A stretch of 64,000 bases of DNA from Arthrobacter sp. V1I7 (GCF_030817015.1 NZ_JAUSYS010000001.1:3534001-3598000), one strand, 5' to 3'. Counted from the stretch's first letter, positions 16,590 through 26,041 are shown. Notes: generated by a model not told the origin, from the letters alone. Numbers and translations: made by a program.

Positions 16590-17672
16590 ATGCGCACACC
16601 CCTGACTGCCGCGGCCGCCGCCGTGCTCATCGCCGTTTTGGCGAGTCCCGCCGTCGCCGCTTCCAACCCTGAAGCTGGCCCCGCTCCGTCGTCGAACGCT
16701 TCCGCAACTGCTGCCGTAGAGGCAACAGCCAGCATCAAGACCAACGAGAGCAACGGCTCCTTTGACCTGCAGTCCCACCGCGGCGGCCGCGGCGAATGGA
16801 CCGAGGAATCCCTGGCCGCCTTCGCCCATTCGCTGAAGCTTGGGGTGACCACGTTGGAGCTGGACACCCACCTGACGTCCGACGGCAAGGTCATCGTCTG
16901 GCACGACGACACGATCCAGGCGGACAAGTGCCGCGACACCGCGCCGGCGGTTCCCGGCGACCCCGGCTTCCCGTATGTCGGTGACCGGGTCGCCGAGCTG
17001 TCGCTCGCGCAGATCAAGACGCTGGACTGCGGGTTCACCCAGCTAAGCGGGTACCCGGAGCAGGACGTGATCGAGGGCAACCGGATCGCCGAGCTCAAGG
17101 ACGTCTTCCAGCTGGTGCACGACGCCGATGCCAAGAAGGTCCGCTTCAACATCGAGACCAAGGTGGAAAACGGCCGGTCCGGCGGCGAGGGCATGGTCGC
17201 GCTGACCAAGGCCGTGGTCACGGAAATCTACACCGCCGGTATGGCCGGGCGCAGCACCGTGCAGTCGTTCGACTGGTCCTCGCTGAACCTGACCAAGACG
17301 ATCGCGCCTGAACTTCCCCTCGCCGCCCTCTCCAGCGGCGACGCGTGGCTCGAGGTCGGCAAGCCCGGCGCGAGCCCCAACCTCGGCGGCATCGACATCG
17401 ACACCTACGGCGGATCCCTCGCCAAGGCCGCGGCAGCCCAGGGTTACGACATCATCTCCCCCGCCTTCCGCTCCGTCACCCCCGGCATGATCACCGACGC
17501 CCACGCGCTCGGCCTGCCGGTCATCCCCTGGACCGTCAACACCACGGGGGACATGGAGCTGCTGATGGACCTCGGCGTGGACGGCATCATCACCGACTAC
17601 CCCACCCGCCTGCACACCTTAATGGAAGAGCGCGGACTGAAGCTCCCCAAGGCCTACCCGTCTAAGGGCTAG
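16590..17672 (+). CDS. Secreted glycerophosphodiester phosphodiesterase
   Basis: 360 residues from ATG 16590, chosen because AGGAGG stands before it and a clear Sec signal peptide follows (AAAVLIAVLASPAVAAS). The GDPD catalytic pattern is complete: His63-Arg64 in QSHRGGRG, Glu90 and Asp92 in LELDTHLTSDG, and His105-Asp106 in VIVWHDD. The late DGIITDYPTRL motif also matches. It hydrolyses glycerophosphodiesters outside the cell to glycerol-3-phosphate and an alcohol, for phosphate or carbon supply. A low-complexity Ala/Ser stretch (about 25-50) links signal and domain. It is a single gene with its own terminator. Confidence 0.93.
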   Translation: MRTPLTAAAAAVLIAVLASPAVAASNPEAGPAPSSNASATAAVEATASIKTNESNGSFDLQSHRGGRGEWTEESLAAFAHSLKLGVTTLELDTHLTSDGKVIVWHDDTIQADKCRDTAPAVPGDPGFPYVGDRVAELSLAQIKTLDCGFTQLSGYPEQDVIEGNRIAELKDVFQLVHDADAKKVRFNIETKVENGRSGGEGMVALTKAVVTEIYTAGMAGRSTVQSFDWSSLNLTKTIAPELPLAALSSGDAWLEVGKPGASPNLGGIDIDTYGGSLAKAAAAQGYDIISPAFRSVTPGMITDAHALGLPVIPWTVNTTGDMELLMDLGVDGIITDYPTRLHTLMEERGLKLPKAYPSKG

Positions 17673-17682
17673 AAGCACGACG

Positions 17683-17715
17683 ACGGGGGCGGCCACTCAG
17701 TTGCCGCCCCCGTTT
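17683..17715 (+). terminator. Rho-independent-type terminator after the phosphodiesterase gene
   Basis: Perfect 11-bp arms ACGGGGGCGGC / GCCGCCCCCGT around a 9-base loop, ending in TTT, eleven bases after the stop codon. Confidence 0.85.
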
Positions 17716-17853
17716 GCGTGGAAGCGGATCCCAGGCTGATCGGAATATCGTGGGACCTCCCGCGTCCGTTCCTGGCGCAGGGGATCTCCGGATATTGTCG
17801 CACCGGCCCAGTAGTCTGCGTTCACGAGCTTGACGAGTCCAGCGGGGGCTGAA

Positions 17854-18954
17854 ATGACGGACCTGATCCACGAAGCAAACGACAGGACGGCCCCGGGCCT
17901 GCGGCGGCTTCCTCGGTCCCTGAATCGTTCGAGCGGGACGACGCCGACCGGCCGGAACTACTGGCAGATAGCGAGGGGGTCACCGACGACGCTGTCGCTG
18001 ACTACCTGCGCCGGCTGCGCCAATACGACTTGCTCACGGCGGAGCAGGAAGTAGAGCTGGCGCAAGAGATCGAGGCAGGACTTTTCGCGGAACAACTACT
18101 GACGGACGGAACATCGCGGCCCGGACGGGACGTAAGGGAGCTTCAAACCATCGTTCTTCTGGGCAAGAGGGCCGCCGACGCGCTGCTCCACGCCAACCTT
18201 CGGTTAGTAGTGTGGATTGCCATGCACTACACCCACAGGGGCCTCGACTTTCTGGACTTGGTCCAGGAAGGGAACCTGGTCCTGTACACGGCCGTCTTCA
18301 AGTTCGACTTCACCAGGGGTTTCAAATTCTCCACCTACGCCACGGACTGCATTCGGCGCGGCCTCATCCGGGCGCTGGCTGATCAAGCCCGTCTTATCCG
18401 ACTGCCGGTAAACGTCGTCGAGCAGGTCCAGAAACTCCGGTCAGCACAACGGAGGGCCACGATGGCGGGGGCCGTTTGCAGCAAGGAAGATCTTGGTCGG
18501 CTGACGGACAAGTCGATCGAAAAGGTTGAATATCTACTGACGTTGGACCAGCCGATTTATTCGTTGGACAGCCAAAGTGCCCGACGGCAACGGCGGAACC
18601 GCAGCGCTGGCCGAACAACTGTTGGACCCTGCTGATCTCGACGCGGCTGATCCGCTCTTCCTTCAACAGCTGAAGGAGCGGGTACATGCCGTAATCGACA
18701 CGCTCGACGAGCAGGAGGCAGCGGTCATTGCGATGCGCTTCGGGATGACGGGCGAGGAAAAAACCCTGGAAGCGGTCGGGAAAGCGTACGGCATGACCCG
18801 CGAACACATCCGCCAGATCGAGGTCACGGCCATGACGAAGCTCAAACACCCGTCCCGGTCCGACCGCCTGCGGCAGTATCGGTTTGACGGCGCTAACTCG
18901 TCCGGCGAGGACGGCTGGCTGCCGAACAACGCCGCCTGCGTGCTGCGCGACTAA
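17854..18954 (+). pseudogene. Primary-like sigma-70 factor broken by two frameshifts
   Basis: Three frames must be joined to give about 366 residues. N terminus MTDLIHEANDRTA (17854) shifts in the C-run near 17895-17900. The long middle (TAEQEVELAQEIEAG, ANLRLVVWIAMHYTHRG, FKFDFTRGFKFSTYA, LADQARLIRLPVNVVEQV) carries sigma regions 1.2 to 3. A second shift near 18573-18577 (CAAAGTG, one A too many) leads to region 4 (TLEAVGKAYGMTREHIRQIE, MTKLKHPSRSDRLRQY). It resembles RpoD/HrdB-class factors, but DCIRR replaces the usual WWIRQ of region 2.4, suggesting altered -10 recognition. Either a true pseudogene or two homopolymer sequencing errors. Confidence 0.8.
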
Positions 18955-19310
18955 GACTCCGCAGACAAGAGGGCTGTCCGCGTTTGTCCCCCGACCTCGC
19001 CCGCGCGGACCGGGAACACGCCGCGCTGGCCGGAGCGCCGGTGACCGTCGCCGTCGGACCGGCGGCCGGGGCCTCACCGATGCCGACCAGGACGGGCTGG
19101 CATTGTTGGAGGTGAACGGCGCCAGTTGCTGTGCAACGACGGCGCGGATGCGCTGGGCCTCCCGTGTGCGGCCGGCCTGCTCGTGCATCTCGTACACGGC
19201 GAAGCTGGGCTGTCCGGGTCAACTCAGCAGCGGTGGCCACACCTTCTTGTCGATGCCGGCAATAGCACCGTATTCCATCGTGTTCGCCCGCACAGCGAGG
19301 GGTTCGCCGC
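18955..19310. other. Gene-poor stretch, probably degenerate
   Basis: No convincing gene. On the minus strand, short pieces such as VYEMHEQAGRTREAQRIRAV and MEYGAIAGIDKKVWPPLL have protein-like composition but are broken by stops and frame changes, so this may be a decayed gene of unknown type. Confidence 0.4.
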
Positions 19311-20342
19311 TCACGGTCGGGATGAAGCGTCTTCTCTTTCGAAGGAGTAGCGCAGGCCAATCTGGTCCCGCCACTGATCGAGCACGCGAAGATTAGCTAG
19401 GGAGTCGGCCATGTTCATCCGGTCCACCTGGCCGTCACCGGCGATGGCAATAGCGAGGGCGTCGGCTTCGGCCGCATACGCTGCCCCTGCGCCACACACG
19501 ATCGTCTCAGAAGGCTCGCCTGCCTTCGATACCGTGATCGTCGGGTGGTCTTCCGGCTCTACGACCCACGGCGTGTGCAACTGGATGCTTCCGCGAGCAC
19601 CATATATAAGGAGACGTTCTTCATTACCTAGAACAATGCCTGCCCGCACGTTCGCGGTTATTCCAGACTCGAAGCACAGGCTGGCGGTCGACCATTCGTC
19701 GACGTTACCCGCAATGTGGCCTTGAGCTGTCACCGAAACTGGTTCACTTGGTTTGTTGAGCGCGGCCGACACGATAAGGCGAGCCATGGAGACGGGGTAT
19801 CCACCGACGTCGAGTATGCCGCCGCCGGCTCTCGCCTCGTCAAACAGCCAACTATCCCTATTCTTGCCCACGAACGCGAAGCTGGCATCGATATGTTGTA
19901 TTGCGCCTATCGCACCGCTGCTCAGAAGCTCAAGGAGCGTGTCAATTTGCGGGTGGAAACGGTACATGTAGCCCTCAAGCATGACTACGCCGTTGCGCAG
20001 TGCAGCCTCGGCGACGGCCATGGCAGAGCCGTGATTGACGGCTATGGGCTTTTCGCACAGCACGTGTTTTCCCGCATTCGCCGCCTTGATGGCCAGTTCG
20101 GCGTGCAGGGTGTGTGGCGTGGCGATGTATACGGCTTCGACAGTCGAGTCCGCGAGAAGTTCCTCGAAGCTCGAGTGGGCACGACTGGCGCCAAATTCTT
20201 CCGCGAAGGCGGCGGCCCTCCCTATATCTCGCCCGGCGACGGCGGTCAGGACGCCGGTGCTGCTGAGCGGAAGTTGTGCTGCGAAGCGGCGGGCGATCTT
20301 ACCTGGACCGAGAATTCCCCAGTTGATTTTGCTCGTACTCAT
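19311..20342 (-). CDS. Gfo/Idh/MocA family oxidoreductase
   Basis: 343 residues from ATG 20342, preceded by GGAGGA; the longer frame upstream is unlikely. N-terminal Rossmann domain INWGILGPGKIARRFAAQL, then VYIATPHTLHAELAIKAANA and the key Lys in VLCEKPIAVN. The C-terminal part (AGGGILDVGGYPVSMARLIV) is the usual substrate domain with catalytic His/Asp replaced by a Gly-Gly-Tyr pattern, as in many dehydrogenase-like members. The family oxidises or epimerises sugars with NAD(P). It probably belonged to the sugar ABC operon to its right, now separated from it by the IS701 insertion. Confidence 0.88.
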   Translation of the reverse strand: MSTSKINWGILGPGKIARRFAAQLPLSSTGVLTAVAGRDIGRAAAFAEEFGASRAHSSFEELLADSTVEAVYIATPHTLHAELAIKAANAGKHVLCEKPIAVNHGSAMAVAEAALRNGVVMLEGYMYRFHPQIDTLLELLSSGAIGAIQHIDASFAFVGKNRDSWLFDEARAGGGILDVGGYPVSMARLIVSAALNKPSEPVSVTAQGHIAGNVDEWSTASLCFESGITANVRAGIVLGNEERLLIYGARGSIQLHTPWVVEPEDHPTITVSKAGEPSETIVCGAGAAYAAEADALAIAIAGDGQVDRMNMADSLANLRVLDQWRDQIGLRYSFEREDASSRP

Positions 20343-20450
20343 TCGGTTCCTCCGTAGATTCTTCATCGTTACGTTTCTCTATGAAGTAGTCATTGCCCTG
20401 TCCGGTACGGCACCTGTCACATCACTTTGAATAAGTTCGCCGGGTCCTAG

Positions 20451-21873
20451 TAGTACTTTGTTAGGTCTTCGGTGAGGGGCTTTTAATCGCTGGCCTGAGC
20501 TGTTAATTTCGTTTCGTGGGCATGGAAGAGGCAGGACTGCGGGTCGAGCTGGAGGATTACGTCGGGCAGGTGTTCGCGTCGTTGGGCCGGAAGGACCAGC
20601 GGGCGAAGGGCCGGCTGTATCTGCAGGGGTTGATGCTGGAGGGGCGGCGCAAGTCGATGCAGCCGATGGCGGAGCGCCTGGATGTGGACCACCAGCAGCT
20701 GCAGCAGTTCGTTACGTCCTCGCCGTGGGAGGTGGAGCCGGTCCGCCGCCGCCTGGCAGCCCTGGCCGATGAGGCTATCGTGCCGGAGGCGTGGGTGATT
20801 GACGATACCGGGTTCAAGAAGGACGGGGCCGCCTCGGCGTGCGTGGCGCGCCAGTACTCGGGCACGCTGGGCAAGATCGGCAACTGCCAGGTTGCCTCCA
20901 CCGTGCACATGGTCACCGACCATGCCTCGGCCCCGTGAACTGGCGCCTGTTCGTGCCCGAGGCCTGGGATGACGCCTGTGCGGACACCAACGAGCACGCC
21001 GAAGCCGTCGCCGCCCGCCGGATCAAGGCGAAGATCCCCGAATACGTACGGCACCGGCCCAAGTGGGAACTCGCGCTGGAGATGATCGATGAACTCGCCC
21101 ATTGGGGGCGCAGATGCCCGGTCGCGGTTGCCGACGCCGGGTACGGGGACAACGCGCTGTTCCGGCTTGAGCTGACCCGGCGGTCCATTCCGTGGGTGAT
21201 GGCGGTCAAGGCATCCACCAGCGCCTACCCGGCCAATGCCGTTCCCGAACTCGCCGAACGCTCCGGCCCCAGGGGCAGGCCCAGTGTGCCCCGCTACCGA
21301 CAGGACCCGGCCAGCCTGGCCGAACTCGCGGTGGCCGCCGGAAGGGGACAACTACGCAGGATCACCTGGCGGCACGGCACCAAGAACACCGGCACCAACA
21401 GGACCGCGGCCATGAAATCCCGCTTCCTGGCCCTGCGCGTCAGACCTGCCAGCCGGCACATCGCCCCCGGCGAAGACGGATCGTTGCCCGAGGCCTGGCT
21501 GATCGCCGAATGGCCACCCGGCGCCAAGGAGCCCACCGACTACTGGCTCTCCGACCTGCCCGCCGACACACCAACCAGGACCTTGGTCAGGCTGGCGAAA
21601 ATCCGGTGGCGCATTGAACACGACTACCGCGAACTGAAAACCGGCCTCGGCCTTTCCCACTTCGAAGGACGATCCTTCCCGGGCTTCCACCACCACGTCA
21701 CCCTCGTGTCCGCAGCACACCTGTTCATCACCAAAAAACGCCTTGCCACCCCAAAAGCAGCAGGGGCAGCCTGAGCCTGTACGGGGTCCTCAAGGAACTC
21801 CAACGGATCCTCATCCGACAGCTCAGACGCTGCCCCTACTGCCAACACGCCCCACCAACCTAACAAAGTACTA
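20451..21873 (+). mobile_element. IS701-family insertion sequence, copy 1 (1,423 bp)
   Basis: Bounded by perfect 16-bp inverted repeats TAGTACTTTGTTAGGT / ACCTAACAAAGTACTA and flanked on both sides by CTAG (20447-20450 and 21874-21877), the 4-bp target duplication (YTAR) known for IS701 elements. Intact duplication means it arrived by transposition and has not recombined since. A second copy begins at 63343. Confidence 0.92.
20516..21774 (+). pseudogene. IS701-family DDE transposase, frameshifted
   Basis: GTG 20516 (or ATG 20522) opens a frame that ends at 20938 after 140 residues; the rest continues in another frame to 21774. Comparison with copy 2 shows one missing G (CCCCGTGAAC here, CCCCGGTGAAC at 63825). 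Joined, it gives about 419 residues with the DDE residues in VIDDTGFKKDG, AVADAGYGDN and IEHDYRELKTGLGLSHFEG. As written the protein is split between the first and second catalytic Asp and cannot work, unless this is a sequencing error or programmed frameshifting. Confidence 0.88.
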
Positions 21874-21949
21874 CTAGATCAGTTCGAACAGTGCCTGGCT
21901 GGGTCAGGACCAGGGCCACGATGGCAATAAGGATCATAACCGCGAACAC
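21874..21949 (-). other. Short hydrophobic reading frame cut by the IS701 insertion
   Basis: On the minus strand, GTG 21949 opens VFAVMILIAIVALVLTQPG, one transmembrane-like segment, and the frame runs into the IS at the CTAG duplication. It may be the start of a small membrane protein that followed the ABC permease gene. No strong ribosome site is seen, so it may be chance. Confidence 0.25.
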
Positions 21950-21981
21950 ACCGGCCCTGCGGGGCCCCGATCTAAAGCCAG

Positions 21982-22011
21982 CGGCGCCAACCCTCCCTAG
22001 GGCCGGCGCCG
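21982..22011 (-). terminator. Hairpin after the sugar ABC permease gene
   Basis: CGGCGCC / GGCGCCG arms with a secondary CCCT/AGGG pairing inside, just past the permease stop on the minus strand. No T-tract, so termination strength is uncertain. Confidence 0.45.
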
Positions 22012-22038
22012 CCGTACTGCGATGTTTTTGGTCTTGAA

Positions 22039-22884
22039 TTAGCCCTTTACGCCGGACATGGCTACTCCCTTGATGACGTGGCGCTGGAAGAGGATGTAGA
22101 CCAGCAGCGGGGGGATCATCGCGATGAGCATGGCTGCAAAACGCACGCGTGGATCTACGTAGAAGTTCGGGTTGAACATGTTCGCAATCGCGACGCTCAA
22201 CGCCTGCACGTCCTGGCCCGTTACCAGCGAGGGCCACAGGAACGCACCCCACACGCTTAGGGCGAGCAGAACAGTGGCTGTGATCAGACCGTTCCTCAGC
22301 ATCGGGACGACGATAAGGAAGAAGATACGGAAGTGACCGGCCCCGTCGACCTGTGCCGCTTCGATGAATGATCGTGGTAGATCTTCCATGAACTGCATGA
22401 GGATGAATACCGAAAGCGGGGACACCATGAGAGGTAGGGCTACGCCAAGATATGAGTCGGCCAGCCCCATATTGAAAACCTGTCGATAGAGCGGCACGAC
22501 GTACAGAACGAGCGGAAGCATCATTGAGCCCATGAGGATGGCGAACAGGAACTTTTTGCCGGGGAACTCAAAGAAGGTGAATTCGTAGGCCGCCAGGGAA
22601 CTGGTGAGGGCCATTCCCGCGATTGCGATCAGTGTGAAGATCAGCGTATCGCGCAGGGTGGTGCCCAGGTCGAGTGCTGTGAACGCCTCGACTACCTTGG
22701 ACCACCCGTTGTTGAGGTCGTCAGGTACGAGCACGGTGCTCATGTTCGTCGAATCTGAGGAGAACGTGGCGCTAAGGATCATCCACAGCGGGTAGAGGCT
22801 GGCCAGTAGCCAGATGAGCGCAAGTCCGGCCATGAGGATGACGCTTGCACGCGATCTCTTCTTGCCAACAACACGTGATCGCAT
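22039..22884 (-). CDS. Carbohydrate ABC transporter permease (MalG/LacG type)
   Basis: 281 residues from ATG 22884, chosen because AAGAAGG is correctly spaced; GTG 22890, overlapping the upstream stop, is an alternative. Six hydrophobic segments, with WLLASLYPLWMILSATF near the start and the EAA coupling motif EAAQVDGAGHFRIFFLIVVP. It pairs with the permease at 22887 in a CUT1-type sugar importer. No ATPase gene is in the cluster; such systems often share a common MsmK/MsiK ATPase coded elsewhere. Confidence 0.9.
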   Translation of the reverse strand: MRSRVVGKKRSRASVILMAGLALIWLLASLYPLWMILSATFSSDSTNMSTVLVPDDLNNGWSKVVEAFTALDLGTTLRDTLIFTLIAIAGMALTSSLAAYEFTFFEFPGKKFLFAILMGSMMLPLVLYVVPLYRQVFNMGLADSYLGVALPLMVSPLSVFILMQFMEDLPRSFIEAAQVDGAGHFRIFFLIVVPMLRNGLITATVLLALSVWGAFLWPSLVTGQDVQALSVAIANMFNPNFYVDPRVRFAAMLIAMIPPLLVYILFQRHVIKGVAMSGVKG

Positions 22885-22886
22885 GA

Positions 22887-23888
22887 TCACACCTTCTTCC
22901 GGCGCAGCTTGAACATTATGAAGGTCACAGCGACGATGATCACCATAAGGATCACGCCTTCGGCGGCCGCCCGGCCAAGGGCGGCTTCGCCGCCTATTCG
23001 CACGTTACGGACCATCTCCATGACGGGGAACAGCATGACCTGGTTTGGACCACCGACCGAGTTTGGATCGGAACCGCTGGTCAGAATTTGCGGGATGTCG
23101 TATACCTGCAGGGCGCTGATAAGCGAGTAAGTGATGACGAAGAAAATGATGGGCTCCATCATCGGGATGGTGATGTGCTTCATCTTCTGGAACACGTTCG
23201 CGCCGTCCAGGTCCGCAGCCTCGTAAAGGTCCTCCGAAATCTCCTGCATGCCAGTGCTGAAAATGACGAAGTTGAATCCGACTGAGTGCCACACGTCGAT
23301 GAAGATGATCAGTGCGATCGCCCATCCGGCTGTGTTGACCCAGTTGACATCCACTCCGATTCCCAGCTTGGCGAGGCTGGATGCCACCAGCCCGTTGTCC
23401 GAGTCCATCAACCACAGCCAAATGCCCACGCAGAGGAACAAGGGAATCGCGGTGGGCACGAAGAACCCGCTGCGCAGAAACGACTGGAACCGCCTGGGCA
23501 GGTTGTGAACGATGAGTGCCAAACCCAGTGAGACGGCAAGGCCAATGGCAACGGTGATGGGCACGTAGATAGCCAGGTTGAGGAGTGACTTGAGGAATCG
23601 GGTTGACCCCAGCCCTTCACCGCTCAGGATGTAAATGTAGTTTTCCAGGCCCACGAAATGGACGGTGCTCCGGCTCGACACGGACCAGTCCGTGAAGCTC
23701 ATGGCCAGGCCGTAGACCATGGGTGCGCCAACGAAGACGATGAGCAGGAGGAAGAACGGAGCGAGTCCTATGTAAATGGGGAGGCTCCGGGCAATGCGGG
23801 TTTTCAAAGGGAGACGACGATTAGGTGTCGGCACATTGCGACTCCTCTGCGTCGCCCGATCTATAGTCGGCTTCAACTCCGTACTCAC
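22887..23888 (-). CDS. Carbohydrate ABC transporter permease (MalF/UgpA type)
   Basis: 333 residues from GTG 23888 with an AAAGG ribosome site. About six membrane helices start at residue 40 (IYIGLAPFFLLLIVFVGAP), and the EAA loop reads EAADLDGANVFQKMKHITIP. The N-terminal 35 residues are polar and cytoplasmic. The stop overlaps the start region of the second permease. Part of a CUT1 importer with the binding protein 72 bases upstream. Confidence 0.9.
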   Translation of the reverse strand: MSTELKPTIDRATQRSRNVPTPNRRLPLKTRIARSLPIYIGLAPFFLLLIVFVGAPMVYGLAMSFTDWSVSSRSTVHFVGLENYIYILSGEGLGSTRFLKSLLNLAIYVPITVAIGLAVSLGLALIVHNLPRRFQSFLRSGFFVPTAIPLFLCVGIWLWLMDSDNGLVASSLAKLGIGVDVNWVNTAGWAIALIIFIDVWHSVGFNFVIFSTGMQEISEDLYEAADLDGANVFQKMKHITIPMMEPIIFFVITYSLISALQVYDIPQILTSGSDPNSVGGPNQVMLFPVMEMVRNVRIGGEAALGRAAAEGVILMVIIVAVTFIMFKLRRKKV

Positions 23889-23960
23889 GGGAGCACCTTT
23901 CTTTCCTGCAGTCGTGGAACCTGTGCCCGGAGTCGCCTCCGGGCACAGGTTCCGTCGGGG

Positions 23961-25226
23961 TTACTCGCCGGCCTCAGCGTAAAGGCTATTAATTCCCTTG
24001 ATGAATTCCTCGGCGGTCTGCTTGGGCGTGAGCGTTCCGGCACCCAGCTGCGCCACAGAGTCGGTCATGGCGCTGGGCCAAAACACGCCCGAGTTCATGA
24101 AGTCCATCTGCGGCATGCCGCCTTTGAGGCCCTCGGAGGACACTTTCGCCATCGCTGAGGAGCCGACAACGGCCGGATCGTCCATGACGTCCTGCCGCAG
24201 CGTGGGGCGCCCGGTCTTGAGAGTCCATTGCTTCTGTACGTCGTACGACCCGAGCTTCTTCAGCCATTCCGCAACCAGTTCGTTGCGGGCTTCGTCCTTA
24301 CTCTCGACGCCGTAGAAGAAGTCCCATCCCTGGAGCCCGCCGGTCCTGCCGCCGGCCTCATGGGGAGGCGTGAGGACGAAGTCGTACTCGGCGCCACTCT
24401 GCTTTATAGCTGGTTCACTCCAGGGACCACCAATCATGTACCCGAGCTTGTTCGACTTGAAAGCTTCCATGGTGCTGTCGGCCTTGTAGATCATCGACTG
24501 GTTGCCGAACTGGTTTATGGCATTGACGCTCTCGAAAGTGCGCTCCAGCTCCTCGGGCTTGATGGTCGTCTTCCCGTCCTTGACGCCCTCAGTGATGTTG
24601 TCGGCATCGGCGGCCATGATCGCTCCCGGCCCGAAGTAGTCGTCTTTCGTCCAGGAATGCGTAGCTGCCACTCCTGATGCCTGCACCTTTGCAAGCTGGT
24701 CGAGGAACGCCTGCTGGGTCGGGATACCCTCCGCAGGGTCTACGCCGGCATTCTTGAGCACGGTGAGGTTTCGGTAGATGACTGGGGTGTAGCTGATGAA
24801 CGGAACCGCCCAGACGCCGTCGTCCTGGGAAACGGCATCCAATGCCTTCGGGTAAAAGCCCTTCGCGTAGTTCTCGTCAAAGACCGGCTTTAGATCGAGA
24901 AGTCCAACGGCATCACGGTACTTCCTACCATCACGGGCGCTGGCACTGAAAGCATCGGGCAGCCCGACGCCGGACATCAGGCCCGAAAGAAGGTCTGCGT
25001 CGTTCTTCGGCACCAGCGTGACGGAACCGACGTTGGCGTGTTCCTGCTTGAACTCGTCAACAAATTTGTTCATGAGAGCACCGGCTTCACCTTGGGTGAA
25101 ATCCGAGTACACCCAGAAGGTGAGATCTTGTTTCTTACTGGCATCGGATGTCTCGCTAGAGCCGCATCCCGTCAGAAGTCCAGCCGCGACGGCCAACGCC
25201 GCCACCGCGCCGAGTACTTTCCTCAT
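23961..25226 (-). CDS. Extracellular sugar-binding lipoprotein of an ABC importer
   Basis: 421 residues from ATG 25226 with AAGGAG before it. Signal peptide and lipobox LLTGC-G give a membrane-anchored lipoprotein. The mature part begins with QDLTFWVYSDFTQGEAGALM and contains GGRTGGLQGWDFFYGV and KQTAEEFIKGINSLY, as in family-1 carbohydrate-binding proteins (CUT1). The ligand is unknown, but the linked SIS protein, sugar kinase and shared ROK operator suggest an amino sugar or a short oligosaccharide containing it. The 25-bp operator lies 111 bases upstream. Confidence 0.9.
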   Translation of the reverse strand: MRKVLGAVAALAVAAGLLTGCGSSETSDASKKQDLTFWVYSDFTQGEAGALMNKFVDEFKQEHANVGSVTLVPKNDADLLSGLMSGVGLPDAFSASARDGRKYRDAVGLLDLKPVFDENYAKGFYPKALDAVSQDDGVWAVPFISYTPVIYRNLTVLKNAGVDPAEGIPTQQAFLDQLAKVQASGVAATHSWTKDDYFGPGAIMAADADNITEGVKDGKTTIKPEELERTFESVNAINQFGNQSMIYKADSTMEAFKSNKLGYMIGGPWSEPAIKQSGAEYDFVLTPPHEAGGRTGGLQGWDFFYGVESKDEARNELVAEWLKKLGSYDVQKQWTLKTGRPTLRQDVMDDPAVVGSSAMAKVSSEGLKGGMPQMDFMNSGVFWPSAMTDSVAQLGAGTLTPKQTAEEFIKGINSLYAEAGE

Positions 25227-25336
25227 CAAAGCTCCTTATTTTTTGAACTGCGGTCCCAGTTCGTGGGTTCTGGTTCTCCAACCGGGGGATTCACGTCGAA
25301 AGCGCTCGGTGTGAGGGCAGTCACTGCCGGTCGGTG

Positions 25337-25361
25337 TTAGTTAACCAGATAACCTTACTAA
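25337..25361. promoter_or_regulatory. Candidate ROK operator upstream of the sugar ABC operon
   Basis: TTAGTTAACC-AGATA-ACCTTACTAA, an AT-rich imperfect palindrome. Its exact reverse complement, all 25 bases, occurs at 27394-27418 before the SIS-kinase operon. Two perfect copies in front of the two arms of one locus that encodes a ROK repressor is strong evidence for a shared operator. Confidence 0.8.
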
Positions 25362-25371
25362 TGGCCCAGCG

Positions 25372-25768
25372 TCAACCCCGTGGAGCGAAAACACTATGCC
25401 TGGTCCCCGGGTTCGTAACTGATACGGTCCGCCGGATCCGCGGGAGGCATGCCCCGGCCCGATCCTTACGGCGTTTTCCTGAACAGCGCGGGGACCCGGC
25501 CGAGCCCATCCGCTCGGCCCAACACGGTCGTCGGTGCCGTGGGTTCTCCTTCAGCAGGGTCCTGATCGCCAGCGCCACCTTCTTGATCCCGGAATCCTGC
25601 GGCGAACGCACGTAGTGGGCGGGCCTCGGCACTGGCCGCTTTCGCGACGATGTTCCGGGAAATGCCCAGCCGCGCCGATATCGACGCAAGCAGCCCACTT
25701 GGTTCCAGGTCGAGGTGGATGAATAAACCTGGAACAGGTGGCTCGGTTTTCAACCGTCCCCGAGACAA
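25372..25768 (-). pseudogene. IS21-type IstA transposase remnant
   Basis: Two overlapping minus-strand frames hold scraps resembling IstA: an HTH-like SARLGISRNIVAKAASAEA, then IRTLLKENP and TAPTTVLGRADG (compare the usual TPDMPATVLAERVGW), then pieces of the DRISYEPG region. At least two frame changes are needed and the catalytic domain is missing. No ends could be found. The remaining stretch to 26041 (about 270 bases) shows no gene. The call rests on remembered family motifs. Confidence 0.5.
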
Positions 25769-26041
25769 TCAGACCGTGACCAGCTGATACGGCCGCCAGG
25801 CCAAAGCAGAAGGTGGCGCAAAAATGCGTCACCTTGAGACCGGCAACCTCAATCTTGAGCTCCGGAAGTGTCTGCGTCTCTTCCTTCACGGCATGACCTG
25901 AGCCTGGAGTGCAGGGCGGCCTCTCCTCACGGGGTGTCAGTGCATGGCCGGGCACCTTGACGACGTAACGTGCTCCTACTCCCCCAATGGCTGATTTCTG
26001 TTCCCCTTCCGGAGGGCATAAGCAAGCTCACCGCCGCTTAT

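Noticed and set aside
18955..19310. Plus-strand frame continuing past the sigma factor as a possible anti-sigma gene
   Set aside because: Translation is Arg/Pro-rich without hydrophobic pattern or start signal; no support.
22005..22038. Riboswitch or attenuator near the sugar permease end
   Set aside because: It is downstream, not upstream, of the operon and is a simple hairpin.
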